Assembly (NCBI RefSeq): GCF_003611275.1
Contig: NZ_CP020694.1
Coordinates: forward strand, 3,194,001-3,258,000
Source: Sulfitobacter sp. D7
Lineage (GTDB): Bacteria > Pseudomonadota > Alphaproteobacteria > Rhodobacterales > Rhodobacteraceae
Length of the DNA stretch: 64,000 nt
Reading direction: 5' to 3'
The notes beneath the pieces are model-generated. The model was not told where the DNA came from. It did no database searches and saw only the letters and a list, made by a program, of their open reading frames with translations. Made by a program: the position numbers and the translations under genes. Within the stretch, counting starts at the first letter, position 1. Every line of letters starts with the position of its first letter. This document shows, in pieces, positions 52,729 to 60,953 of the stretch.

Positions 52729-54495
52729 ATGTCCACCACGCCCCGCTTCGACAAATCCCGGCTGCCCAGCCGCCACGTGACCGAAGGCCCGGCCCGCGCG
52801 CCGCACCGGTCTTACTACTATGCCATGGGCATGACCGAAGAAGAGATTCACCAGCCGCTGGTGGGCGTCGCCACCTGCTGGAACGAAGCAGCCCCCTGTA
52901 ACATCGCCCTGAACCGTCAGGCGCAGGCTGTAAAAGTGGGCGTGCATTCCGAACAGGGCACCCCGCGCGAATTCACCACGATCACCGTCACCGATGGCAT
53001 CGCGATGGGCCATGAGGGCATGCGCTCTTCGCTCGCGTCGCGCGAAGCAATTGCCGACACGGTAGAGCTGACCATGCGCGGCCACTGCTATGACGCCATC
53101 GTGGGTCTGGCGGGCTGTGACAAATCGCTGCCGGGAATGATGATGGCAATGCTGCGGCTGAACGTGCCGTCGGTCTTCCTCTATGGCGGGTCGATCCTGC
53201 CGGGAAAAGCGCCTGCCGGGGCCGATGTGCCAGAAGATTTCGCCAGCCGCGATCTGACTGTACAGGACATGTTCGAAGCTGTGGGCCGGTTCCAGAACGG
53301 CACCATGTCGCAAGCAGCCCTGGACGTGCTCGAACGCGTCGCTTGCCCATCGGCGGGTGCTTGCGGCGGCCAGTTCACCGCAAACACCATGGCCTGCGTG
53401 TCGGAGGCCATCGGCCTCGCGCTGCCGAACTCTTCGGGCATGCCCGCGCCCTATGAGAGCCGCGACGCCTATGCCGAAGCCTCGGGGGCGGCGGTCATGA
53501 ACTTGATCGAAAAGAACATCCGCGCGCGTGACATCTGCACCCGCGAAGCCTTTGAAAACGCAGCGCGCATCGTGGCCTGCACCGGCGGCTCGACTAACGC
53601 GGGCCTGCACTTGCCCGCCATGGCGCATGAAGCCGGGATCGAGTTCTACCTCGAAGACGTTTGCGAAATCTTCCGCGACACACCCTATTTCGTCGATATG
53701 AAACCGGGCGGCGCTTATGTGGCCAAAGATCTTTACGATGCGGGCGGCGTGCCGGTGGTGATGAATGAGTTGCGCAAAGCGGGCCTTATTCACGAAGACT
53801 GCATGACCGCCACCGGATACTCCATGGGCGAAGTGCTCGATCAGGTTACCCGCGAAGCTGACGGCAAGGTAATCCACTCGGTCGCCAATCCGATCAGCAA
53901 GACCGGCGGTGTCGTGGGCCTCAAAGGCAACCTCGCCCCCGAAGGCGCCATCGTGAAAATCGCGGGCATGTCGGAAGAAGACATCGTTTTCACCGGCCCC
54001 GCGCTGGTGTTTGAATGCGAGCAGGACGCCTTTGAAGCCGTGCAGAACCGCGCCTATTCCGAAGGCGACGTTTTCGTCATCCGCAACGAAGGCCCCGCAG
54101 GCGGCCCCGGCATGCGCGAGATGCTGGCGACCACGGCGGCGCTGTCCGGTCAGGGCATGGGCAAGAAAGTGGCGCTGATCACCGATGGCCGCTTCTCGGG
54201 CGCGACACGTGGTTTCTGCGTGGGTCACGTTGGGCCAGAAGCCGCGCACGGCGGGCCGATTGCGCTGCTGAAAAACGGCGACATGATCACCCTTGATGCC
54301 ATCACCGGCAGCATCAGCGTCGATCTGAGCGAGGATGAACTAGCCGAGCGCCGCAAGGGCTGGGCTGGCCCCCGTGCGACGAACTACCAAAGCGGCGCGC
54401 TGTGGAAATATGCCAAGCTTGTCGGCCCCACCTACCTTGGAGCCGTGACACATCCGGGCGCTCAGGCCGAGACCCATGATTACATGGACCTCTAA
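52729..54495 (+). CDS. ilvD: Dihydroxy-acid dehydratase
   Basis: The 588-residue Fe-S enzyme dehydrates 2,3-dihydroxy acids to 2-oxo acids in valine, isoleucine and CoA synthesis. The cluster cysteines are in [25 protein letters not shown] and [37 protein letters not shown] and [19 protein letters not shown] are typical IlvD blocks. CAAGGAGCC precedes the ATG. The last 20 bp overlap the start of the downstream lipoprotein gene in another frame. Confidence 0.96.
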   Translation: MSTTPRFDKSRLPSRHVTEGPARAPHRSYYYAMGMTEEEIHQPLVGVATCWNEAAPCNIALNRQAQAVKVGVHSEQGTPREFTTITVTDGIAMGHEGMRSSLASREAIADTVELTMRGHCYDAIVGLAGCDKSLPGMMMAMLRLNVPSVFLYGGSILPGKAPAGADVPEDFASRDLTVQDMFEAVGRFQNGTMSQAALDVLERVACPSAGACGGQFTANTMACVSEAIGLALPNSSGMPAPYESRDAYAEASGAAVMNLIEKNIRARDICTREAFENAARIVACTGGSTNAGLHLPAMAHEAGIEFYLEDVCEIFRDTPYFVDMKPGGAYVAKDLYDAGGVPVVMNELRKAGLIHEDCMTATGYSMGEVLDQVTREADGKVIHSVANPISKTGGVVGLKGNLAPEGAIVKIAGMSEEDIVFTGPALVFECEQDAFEAVQNRAYSEGDVFVIRNEGPAGGPGMREMLATTAALSGQGMGKKVALITDGRFSGATRGFCVGHVGPEAAHGGPIALLKNGDMITLDAITGSISVDLSEDELAERRKGWAGPRATNYQSGALWKYAKLVGPTYLGAVTHPGAQAETHDYMDL

Positions 54496-55075
54496 ACGCC
54501 CTCTTGCGGCACTTGCTATGCTCACCCTGTCCGCCTGCGAAGGCGGTCAGGGTTTTTCCTTTGGCGGCGGCACCGGCGTGCCCGACAAACCCCTGCGGCA
54601 AACGGCGCTTGCCGGGGGCGCGGTGCAGGTGGTGCCCCCACAGGGCTATTGCATCGACCCCAAAAGCCTCAAACGCCGCTTTGCCCTGATGGCGCGCTGC
54701 GATGCGCTTGGCCTGCCGGATGTGGTCACTGCCGCGCCGCGTGGCATCCTAACGCTGGCGCTGATCAAGGCCGAGGCAGAAGCCCCTCTGCCCACCCCGC
54801 AACAGGTCGCCGAGGCCACTGGCCTGAGCCAGCTGCAAGAAGCCGGCAACATTGAAGGCGCAACGATTTTTGTGGCCCAAGGGCCGGTGCCCGCCGAGGG
54901 CATGTCGCCCCGCCACTGGCGCGGCATGGCACGGATCGGCGGCCATGTCGCCAGCGTCACCCTGTACGGCGCACCGCAAAGCCGCGCCATTTCCGAAGAG
55001 GGCCGCGCACTGGTCGCAGACCTGATCCGACAAAGCCGCAGCAAAAGCGCGAAGGCTGCCGCCGCGGGCAGCTGA
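54476..55075 (+). CDS. Putative lipoprotein of unknown function
   Basis: The 199-residue protein starts inside ilvD in another frame. It has a lipoprotein signal (about 1-21, [21 protein letters not shown], lipobox LSAC). The body includes [20 protein letters not shown] and a stretch [20 protein letters not shown]. The C-terminus is basic. I recognise it only as a protein common in Rhodobacteraceae downstream of ilvD; automatic names such as galactarate-dehydratase-like seem unsupported. The 20-bp overlap suggests translational coupling. Confidence 0.8.
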   Translation: MITWTSKRPLAALAMLTLSACEGGQGFSFGGGTGVPDKPLRQTALAGGAVQVVPPQGYCIDPKSLKRRFALMARCDALGLPDVVTAAPRGILTLALIKAEAEAPLPTPQQVAEATGLSQLQEAGNIEGATIFVAQGPVPAEGMSPRHWRGMARIGGHVASVTLYGAPQSRAISEEGRALVADLIRQSRSKSAKAAAAGS

Positions 55076-55139
55076 CCCGCCCGTTGTTTCCAAATTGGCA
55101 ACACTGCCCGCCCCCGAAAACAATCGCAGGGCTATTCAT

Positions 55140-55168
55140 TTGAACGAAATGCCCGCCTTGCATAGACT
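55140..55168 (+). promoter_or_regulatory. Possible sigma-70-type promoter of the DUF6478-like gene
   Basis: TTGAAC (55140-55145), a 17-bp spacer and TAGACT (55163-55168) match the -35/-10 consensus at four of six positions each. Transcription would start near 55175, just before the GAGG and ATG at 55194. This supports that start codon over the upstream ATG. Confidence 0.45.
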
Positions 55169-55193
55169 GCGACAAAACGAGAGGCGCAGGTTC

Positions 55194-55967
55194 ATGGTCA
55201 ACTTCCCCAGCGGCTATCTGGAGAGCAAGCTCTATGCCCGCGCGCTGCAACGTTGGGCCGATGCGGCTCGCAAGGCCGCCACGGTCGATCTTGCCACCCT
55301 GCGCCGCCAACGCAGCCGCGCCCGGCTGCTGCGCGCCCAACTGGATCGTCTGATTCACCGCGCAGAAGACCGCCTCGCCCTGCCCGCGATTGGCGCCAGC
55401 GGCTTTCCGAAACCGCATAACGCCGATTGGGCATGGCGGCCCGAGCTTTGGCGCGGCCCGCTTGCCACGCCGGGGATGTCGTCGGTCGAAACCAAATCGA
55501 CACTGGGCGAGGAAGTGACCCTATTCCACGATTGCGCGCAATCGGAACTGACCCTGCGCCAGTTGCGCAACCTGCGCGAGGCCGATTTGGCCCCCTATGG
55601 GCTGCAACTCGATGTCTTCAAATTTGATGGGTCTTTCCTGTCGCTGGTGATTAACCTGCCCACCGGCGCCATCACCGGATTGAAACGCCGCCACCTGATC
55701 CGCATGGATACGATCGTGCAACTGGAACACCCGCTTGAGATCTTTGCCCGGCTCAACATCCGCCATGGTCCGAACACCGAACAGATCGTCCGCGAATTGC
55801 CCGTCGGACAGGAAAACATCAGCGTCGAATTTGATCTGGCCTATAGCAATCTCAACGAAAAGCGGATCGAGGCGGCATGGATCGACCTAATCTTTGAGGG
55901 GCCGGACATGAACCAAGTCGTGCTGCGCGACCTCACTTTCTCGCGCCGCCCCCGCGCCCAGATCTAG
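55194..55967 (+). CDS. Conserved Rhodobacteraceae protein (DUF6478-like)
   Basis: The 257-residue soluble protein has a basic, helical N-terminal third (SRARLLRAQLDRLIHRAEDRL) and a strand-rich middle (EVTLFHDCAQSELTLRQLRN, VFKFDGSFLSLVINLP, HLIRMDTIVQLE). The family is, as I recall, DUF6478, with no known function. I start at the ATG after GAGGCGCAGGTTC; the open frame begins 99 bp earlier, before a plausible promoter. The small gene 9 bp downstream is probably in the same transcript. Confidence 0.82.
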   Translation: MVNFPSGYLESKLYARALQRWADAARKAATVDLATLRRQRSRARLLRAQLDRLIHRAEDRLALPAIGASGFPKPHNADWAWRPELWRGPLATPGMSSVETKSTLGEEVTLFHDCAQSELTLRQLRNLREADLAPYGLQLDVFKFDGSFLSLVINLPTGAITGLKRRHLIRMDTIVQLEHPLEIFARLNIRHGPNTEQIVRELPVGQENISVEFDLAYSNLNEKRIEAAWIDLIFEGPDMNQVVLRDLTFSRRPRAQI

Positions 55968-55976
55968 GACCCCGTC

Positions 55977-56351
55977 ATGAGCCACTTTGACCTGACCAAG
56001 ACTGTATTGCGCCAAGGCATCTGGCACGGCGTGCTGACCGCCCAGGACGTCACCGACGCCCCGCAGATCAGCGTAACGCATGAAGGCAAAGAGGTGGCAG
56101 AGGTGACACTGGAAGCCGAAGGGACCGAGGGCCACTGGCACCTCTCCTTCGCCCTCCCACCCGAGGCGATTGCCGATGGGGTGCAGACCCTCGTTATCAC
56201 CGAAAAGACCAGCGGGGCGCTCTTGGGTTATGTGACCCTGATCGCGGATGAAGCGCTTGGAGATGACATTCGGGCCCAGATGGACCTGCTGCGCGCCGAA
56301 CTCGACATGCTCAAACGCGCCTTTCGGCGGCATTGCCGCGAAACGGGGTAA
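55977..56351 (+). CDS. Conserved hypothetical protein
   Basis: The 124-residue protein has a beta-rich N-terminal domain (about 10-90: VLRQGIWHGVLTAQDVTDAP, VAEVTLEAEGTEGHWHLSFAL, LVITEKTSGALLGYVTLIA) and a C-terminal amphipathic helix (DDIRAQMDLLRAELDMLKRAFRR) suited to coiled-coil pairing. It follows the DUF6478-like gene by 9 bp. No function is known. The same pair occurs, from memory, in related genomes. Confidence 0.8.
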   Translation: MSHFDLTKTVLRQGIWHGVLTAQDVTDAPQISVTHEGKEVAEVTLEAEGTEGHWHLSFALPPEAIADGVQTLVITEKTSGALLGYVTLIADEALGDDIRAQMDLLRAELDMLKRAFRRHCRETG

Positions 56352-56442
56352 GGCGGGCACCGCCCCGCACTGCATTCGGAACGCGGCGCCGCGCGCTCTA
56401 GGTCGCGCCCCGCCCCACCGCCAACGGACCGGCCCCAAACAA

Positions 56443-56470
56443 AAAGCCCCGCTGTCTCCAGCGGGGCTTT
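56443..56470. terminator. Bidirectional rho-independent terminator
   Basis: AAAGCCCCGCTG and CAGCGGGGCTTT pair perfectly over 12 bp around TCTC. A's precede the stem and T's end it, so it serves both the plus-strand pair upstream and the ctpA operon arriving from the minus strand. Confidence 0.9.
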
Positions 56471-56491
56471 GTGCATCTTATCTGCGATATT

Positions 56492-57829
56492 TTACTCGTT
56501 CGGGCCCAAAGCAGACAGACCCTTGAGGATGTCGATGGCATAGGCCAGTTGGTAATCCTCTTCACGCAGCTCAGCCGCCTTGCGGGCCTTTTCGCGGTCG
56601 TCCTCGATCTGTTTGATCTGATCGTCGGTCAGGCTGTCATTGTTCAACCGTCCGCGCAGATCGGCTTCGGAGCGGAGGGGGCGTGCCGACAATGCTTCGT
56701 CTTCCTCGGTCTCCGGTGCGGCTGGGGGCTGGGCTACAACGATGTCAGGCGATACGCCAAGCGCTTGGATCGACCGGCCCGAAGGCGTGTAGTAGCGCGC
56801 CGTGGTCAGGCGCATGGCCCCGTCGCCGCGCAGTGGCATGACGGTCTGAACCGACCCTTTGCCAAAGCTCTTGGTGCCGATGACGATGGCGCGGCGGTGG
56901 TCCTGCAAGGCCCCCGCGACGATTTCCGAGGCCGAGGCAGAGCCGCCGTTGATCAGCACCACAATCGGTTTGCCCATCGCCAGATCACCCGGCGTGGCAT
57001 TCACCCGGTCACCATCTTCGATGTCGCGGCCACGGGTGCTGACGATTTCCCCTTCTTCGAGGAAGGCATCCGACACGGCAATCGCCTGATTGAGCAAACC
57101 GCCGGGGTTGTTGCGCATATCAATGACGATGCCGTTGATATTCTCCATGCCACCCGCGTCTTCGATCTGCTGCTCCAGACCCTCTTTCATCTTGGGATAG
57201 GTCTGTTCGTTGAACGTTGTCAGACGCAGCACGGCGGTGTTGCCCACGGTCCGGGCGCGCACGGCGGTCAGCTGGATTGTGTCGCGCACGATGGAAACGT
57301 CGAAGGGCTCTGGCTCCCCTTCGCGCACTACGGTGATGAGGATCTCTGACCCCACCGGCCCGCGCATCATCTCGACCGCGTCGTCGAGGCCAAGACCCAA
57401 CAGGCTTTCGCCATCGACATGGGTGATGAAATCCCCCGCCTCAATCCCGGCCTCAGCAGCAGGGGTGCCATCGATGGGCGAGACGACTTTGACGAAACCC
57501 TCTTCTTGGGTGACCTCGATGCCCAAACCCCCGAATTCGCCGCGCGTTTGTTCGCGCATCTTTTCGGCGTCCTTGGGCGACAGGTAGGACGAATGCGGAT
57601 CAAGCGAGGTCAGCATACCGTTGATGGCGGCTTCGATCAGGTCACCGGGGTCGACATCTTCGACATATTGCGCGCGGATGCGTTCGAAAATATCTCCGAA
57701 AAGATCAAGCTGTTCGTAAACATTTGTCGTCTTCTCGGCCTCTTGCGCCAGCAGCGGTCCGGCGATCTGAGTGGTTGCGACCACCCCCGCGACCGTGCCT
57801 GCAACGGCTGCCATCACGAATTTCTTCAT
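56492..57829 (-). CDS. ctpA: Carboxy-terminal processing protease (S41 family)
   Basis: The 445-residue periplasmic serine protease has an N-terminal signal or anchor segment (about 1-29), a PDZ domain (about 95-180; GLGIEVTQEEGFVKVVSPI), and an S41 catalytic domain. The Ser/Lys dyad is Ser299 (INGGSASASEI) and Lys324 (GTKSFGKGSVQ), with Gln328. It trims C-termini of envelope proteins, including wall enzymes in other bacteria. The C-terminal part (about 370-445) is acidic and helical. It is the last gene of gpmI-envC-ctpA, a typical proteobacterial arrangement. Confidence 0.95.
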   Translation of the reverse strand: MKKFVMAAVAGTVAGVVATTQIAGPLLAQEAEKTTNVYEQLDLFGDIFERIRAQYVEDVDPGDLIEAAINGMLTSLDPHSSYLSPKDAEKMREQTRGEFGGLGIEVTQEEGFVKVVSPIDGTPAAEAGIEAGDFITHVDGESLLGLGLDDAVEMMRGPVGSEILITVVREGEPEPFDVSIVRDTIQLTAVRARTVGNTAVLRLTTFNEQTYPKMKEGLEQQIEDAGGMENINGIVIDMRNNPGGLLNQAIAVSDAFLEEGEIVSTRGRDIEDGDRVNATPGDLAMGKPIVVLINGGSASASEIVAGALQDHRRAIVIGTKSFGKGSVQTVMPLRGDGAMRLTTARYYTPSGRSIQALGVSPDIVVAQPPAAPETEEDEALSARPLRSEADLRGRLNNDSLTDDQIKQIEDDREKARKAAELREEDYQLAYAIDILKGLSALGPNE

Positions 57830-57832
57830 CTG

Positions 57833-58969
57833 CTATCCATCCTTGTCGGTGCGGAACCAGTCTGCCGGGTCCTGAGGTGTGTTGTCTTGCCTGACTTCTA
57901 TATAGAGCGTTTCCGTCCGGTCAGTGCCAGTGCCTTCACCATTTGGTGACATCTGGGAACTTGTGCCGCTTTCCGGCCCGCCCATCAACCCGATGGGCGT
58001 GCCACCGGCAATCACCTGCCCGGCTTGGCCGTAAACGATATCCAGCCCCGCCAGCACAAAAAGCGTATCGACCTGCGGCTCAAGGATCACGACATTGCCC
58101 AGATCCAGCAACGGACCGACGTATCGGATCGTTGATGCCGCCGGGCTGGTGACGATGGCGCGGGGCCGGGTGGCAAGGATCATGCCGGGCCGTGTGACCC
58201 CAGCCGAATCCGTCTCTCCCGCCTTGCGCAGCACCAAGCCTTGGGCGGGCAAGGGCAGCTCGCCCACCTGACCGTCAAGGTTCACCGGGGCGGGTTCTTC
58301 CGCGCCGGTGGTGATCTCGGACAGGCCACTGGCAAAGCCATCCAATGTCTCGGTCGAGGCAATCAGGATCGCGGTGCGCACCGGGTCTTCGGTAAAGCGC
58401 GTGGGCAGATCGGTACGGTTGGCCATCGCCTGATTGAGCGCGGTGCGGGCGCGCTGCACTTCGGTCAGCCCCTCTTGCAACCGCTGTGCCGCATCGGTCT
58501 GCAAGGCACGCAGGGTTTTGATGTCTTCGTAGTCTTGGCGCAGTGCATCGGCGCGGGCGTTGAGCGCGGGCGTCAATTCCGCCAGCAACATCCCGGCACG
58601 CGCAGTGCCCATCGGGCCATCGGGGTGCAACAGCACCACGGGCGAGGGATCACCACCGATGCTTTGCAAAACGCCCAAGAACTGCGCCACCTCGCCCTCG
58701 CGCGCCTGTAGCTTGCGGCTAAGCTGTGCCTCGTTGATCGCCGCCTGACGCAGCCCTGCCCGCATCGCGGCAAGCCCCGCCTCAAACGCCTGAATCGTTT
58801 CGGTCAGCGCCTGCACCCGGTCGCGCGCGCCATCGGCTTGATCGAGCCGCGCCCCTGCCGCCTCCAACGCGGTCGCGGCCGCGCGTGCCTCCGCGGCGGC
58901 CTCATCGGCCTGCGCCTGTGCCATCAGGGGCAGGCAGGCAAAAACAACAGCCGCGGCGAAATGCTTCAT
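57833..58969 (-). CDS. EnvC-like murein-hydrolase activator (degenerate LytM domain)
   Basis: The 378-residue periplasmic protein has a signal peptide (about 1-20, ending AQAQA), a long Ala/Glu-rich coiled coil (about 20-190) and a C-terminal M23/LytM-like domain (about 235-370). The domain lacks the HxxxD and HxH metal ligands of active peptidases: the segment GLLDLGNVVILEP-type region has no histidine. E. coli EnvC is likewise inactive and activates amidases AmiA and AmiB at the septum, so that role is inferred. It overlaps gpmI by ATGA and is 3 bp from ctpA. Confidence 0.88.
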   Translation of the reverse strand: MKHFAAAVVFACLPLMAQAQADEAAAEARAAATALEAAGARLDQADGARDRVQALTETIQAFEAGLAAMRAGLRQAAINEAQLSRKLQAREGEVAQFLGVLQSIGGDPSPVVLLHPDGPMGTARAGMLLAELTPALNARADALRQDYEDIKTLRALQTDAAQRLQEGLTEVQRARTALNQAMANRTDLPTRFTEDPVRTAILIASTETLDGFASGLSEITTGAEEPAPVNLDGQVGELPLPAQGLVLRKAGETDSAGVTRPGMILATRPRAIVTSPAASTIRYVGPLLDLGNVVILEPQVDTLFVLAGLDIVYGQAGQVIAGGTPIGLMGGPESGTSSQMSPNGEGTGTDRTETLYIEVRQDNTPQDPADWFRTDKDG

Positions 58970-60483
58970 GTCAGCAGGCTTTTCCCGGTCATTTCTTCGG
59001 GCTGCGGCAGGCCCATCAACTCCAGCACCGTCGGTGCCAGATCGGCCAGACGCCCGTCGCGCAGGGCGGTCCCTTCGGGCGCGCCCACCGCCACCACCGG
59101 CACAGGGTTAAGCGTATGCGCCGTATGCGCGCCACCGGTCTCAGGGTCGATCATCATCTCGCAATTGCCGTGATCCGCCGTAACGATCATCGCGCCGCCC
59201 GCCTTTTCCAGCGCCTTGAGCACCCGGCCCAGCCCCGCGTCCACCGCCTCGCAAGCCGCAATCGCTGCCTCAAGATCACCGGTATGGCCGACCATATCGG
59301 GGTTGGCGTAATTCACCACGATCAGGTCATAGCCCGCCTCGATCGCCTGCACGAACTGATCCGTCACCTCGGCGCAGGACATCTCGGGCTGCATGTCATA
59401 GGTCGCGACATCGGGCGACTTGGGCATGTTGCGGTCTTCGCCCGCCGCCGGGGTTTCGACACCCCCGTTGAGGAAAAAGGTCACATGGGGATATTTCTCG
59501 GTCTCGGCCAAACGGAACTGCCGCAGCCCCTGTTGCGCCACCCAATCCCCCAGCGTGTTTTTGATGTCCGGCTTGGGATACATCGTGGTCATATAGGCGG
59601 CGTGGTCTTTGGAATATTCCGCCATGCCCATCAGCGCCGCCCAATCGGGGCGCGGACCGATGTCATAGGCGTCGAACCCCGGATCGCCCAAGGCCGCCAT
59701 GATCTCGCGCGCGCGGTCGGCGCGGAAGTTAAGGCAGAAGAGCCCGTCGCCCGTCGCCGCCCCCGCATAGCCGTCGATCACACTGGCGGCAAAGAACTCA
59801 TCCGTCTCGCCCCGCCCGTAGGCCGCCTGCACCGCTGCGCGGGCATCGGGAAATGCCTGCCCTTCGCCGCGCAGAATTGCCGCCGAAGCCTTGCCCACCC
59901 GGTCCCAACGGTTGTCGCGGTCCATCGCGAAATAGCGCCCTGTCACGGTGACGATCCTGACGCCTTCGGGCAGCGCCGCCTCCAGCGTCTCGAAATAGCC
60001 AAGCGCTGAAGACGGTGCCACGTCGCGCCCATCGGTCACCGCATGGATCACCACCGGCAGTCCCGCCGCAACCAGTGCGCGGGCGGCGGCGATCATATGG
60101 CTCAGATGCCCATGCACCCCCCCGTCCGAGACGACGCCCATCAGATGCGCCGTGCCGCCGGTTTCCTTGAGCTTGGCGATAAAACCCCGCAGCCGCGCAT
60201 TCTCGGCAAAGCTGCCTTCTTCGATCGCCAGATCAATCTGCCCCAGATCCATCGCCACCACCCGGCCCGCGCCGATATTGGTGTGGCCAACCTCGGAATT
60301 GCCCATCTGCCCGCGCGGCAGGCCCACGTCGGGGCCATGGGTGATCAGCTGCGCCTTTGGTCCCGCTTGCATGATCCGGTCAAAATTCGGCGTCTTGGCC
60401 AGCAGGGGGGCGTTGCCCTCCGGCACCTCGCTGAGGCCCCAACCGTCAAGGATGCACAATACGACAGGTTTGGGGGCGCTCAT
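58966..60483 (-). CDS. gpmI: 2,3-bisphosphoglycerate-independent phosphoglycerate mutase
   Basis: The 505-residue alkaline-phosphatase-superfamily enzyme interconverts 3- and 2-phosphoglycerate with two Mn2+ ions. It starts PKPVVLCILDGWGLSEVPEGNAP. The phosphoserine is in LPRGQMGNSEVGHTNIGAGR (about 55-73). HAVTDGRDVAPSS, NFRADRAREI, NYANPDMVGHTGDL and VTADHGNCE supply metal ligands. The start is the ATG where homology begins; the frame is open upstream over the zinc-finger gene, without similarity. It is first in gpmI-envC-ctpA. Confidence 0.96.
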   Translation of the reverse strand: MSAPKPVVLCILDGWGLSEVPEGNAPLLAKTPNFDRIMQAGPKAQLITHGPDVGLPRGQMGNSEVGHTNIGAGRVVAMDLGQIDLAIEEGSFAENARLRGFIAKLKETGGTAHLMGVVSDGGVHGHLSHMIAAARALVAAGLPVVIHAVTDGRDVAPSSALGYFETLEAALPEGVRIVTVTGRYFAMDRDNRWDRVGKASAAILRGEGQAFPDARAAVQAAYGRGETDEFFAASVIDGYAGAATGDGLFCLNFRADRAREIMAALGDPGFDAYDIGPRPDWAALMGMAEYSKDHAAYMTTMYPKPDIKNTLGDWVAQQGLRQFRLAETEKYPHVTFFLNGGVETPAAGEDRNMPKSPDVATYDMQPEMSCAEVTDQFVQAIEAGYDLIVVNYANPDMVGHTGDLEAAIAACEAVDAGLGRVLKALEKAGGAMIVTADHGNCEMMIDPETGGAHTAHTLNPVPVVAVGAPEGTALRDGRLADLAPTVLELMGLPQPEEMTGKSLLT

Positions 60484-60651
60484 CAGACTGTTGCTCCGGC
60501 TTGGTGGCTGTTCAGCGCCTTTTACCCCTTGTGGGCTGGCACTTGAACCACTTTGTGCACAAGCCTCCCATTCCCGCGCAGAGCCCTTGCCCCGCGCGCC
60601 TGCTTTGGTCATAACGAGTGGCAACTTTCGCCTGAGCCGAGGACCAACTCC

Positions 60652-60831
60652 ATGACCCTGCAAGCGCCCGAAACCCGCATCGTGAACACTTGGCGCGTGG
60701 CCTGCGACGGCAGCGAAGGCGCGCTTGGCCATCCGCGCGTCTGGCTGCAAATCCCCCAAGACCGCGGCTGGGTCGAATGCGGCTACTGCGATTGCAAATT
60801 CGTCCGTGCGGATTTCGAAGGCAAAGTCTGA
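60652..60831 (+). CDS. CHCC-type zinc-finger protein (NDUFS6-like)
   Basis: The 59-residue protein has a zf-CHCC site: Cys18, His27, Cys43 and Cys46 ([26 protein letters not shown]). This is the fold of the mitochondrial complex I accessory subunit NDUFS6; alphaproteobacterial homologues exist and can associate with or help assemble complex I. AGCCGAGGACCAACTCC gives the ribosome-binding site. It lies between gpmI (divergent) and polA. No other coding frame is supported in 60484-60651. Confidence 0.88.
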   Translation: MTLQAPETRIVNTWRVACDGSEGALGHPRVWLQIPQDRGWVECGYCDCKFVRADFEGKV

Positions 60832-60953
60832 GCCTTTCCGGCCCCCTCTGAACATCTGAACCGACGGCACGAACCTGCCCGCGCGGCGCATTGGCGTCTG
60901 GCCGTGGGCCATGCTTCGTGGCAAAAGGGTCGCCAACCCAGCGGAGCATTCCT

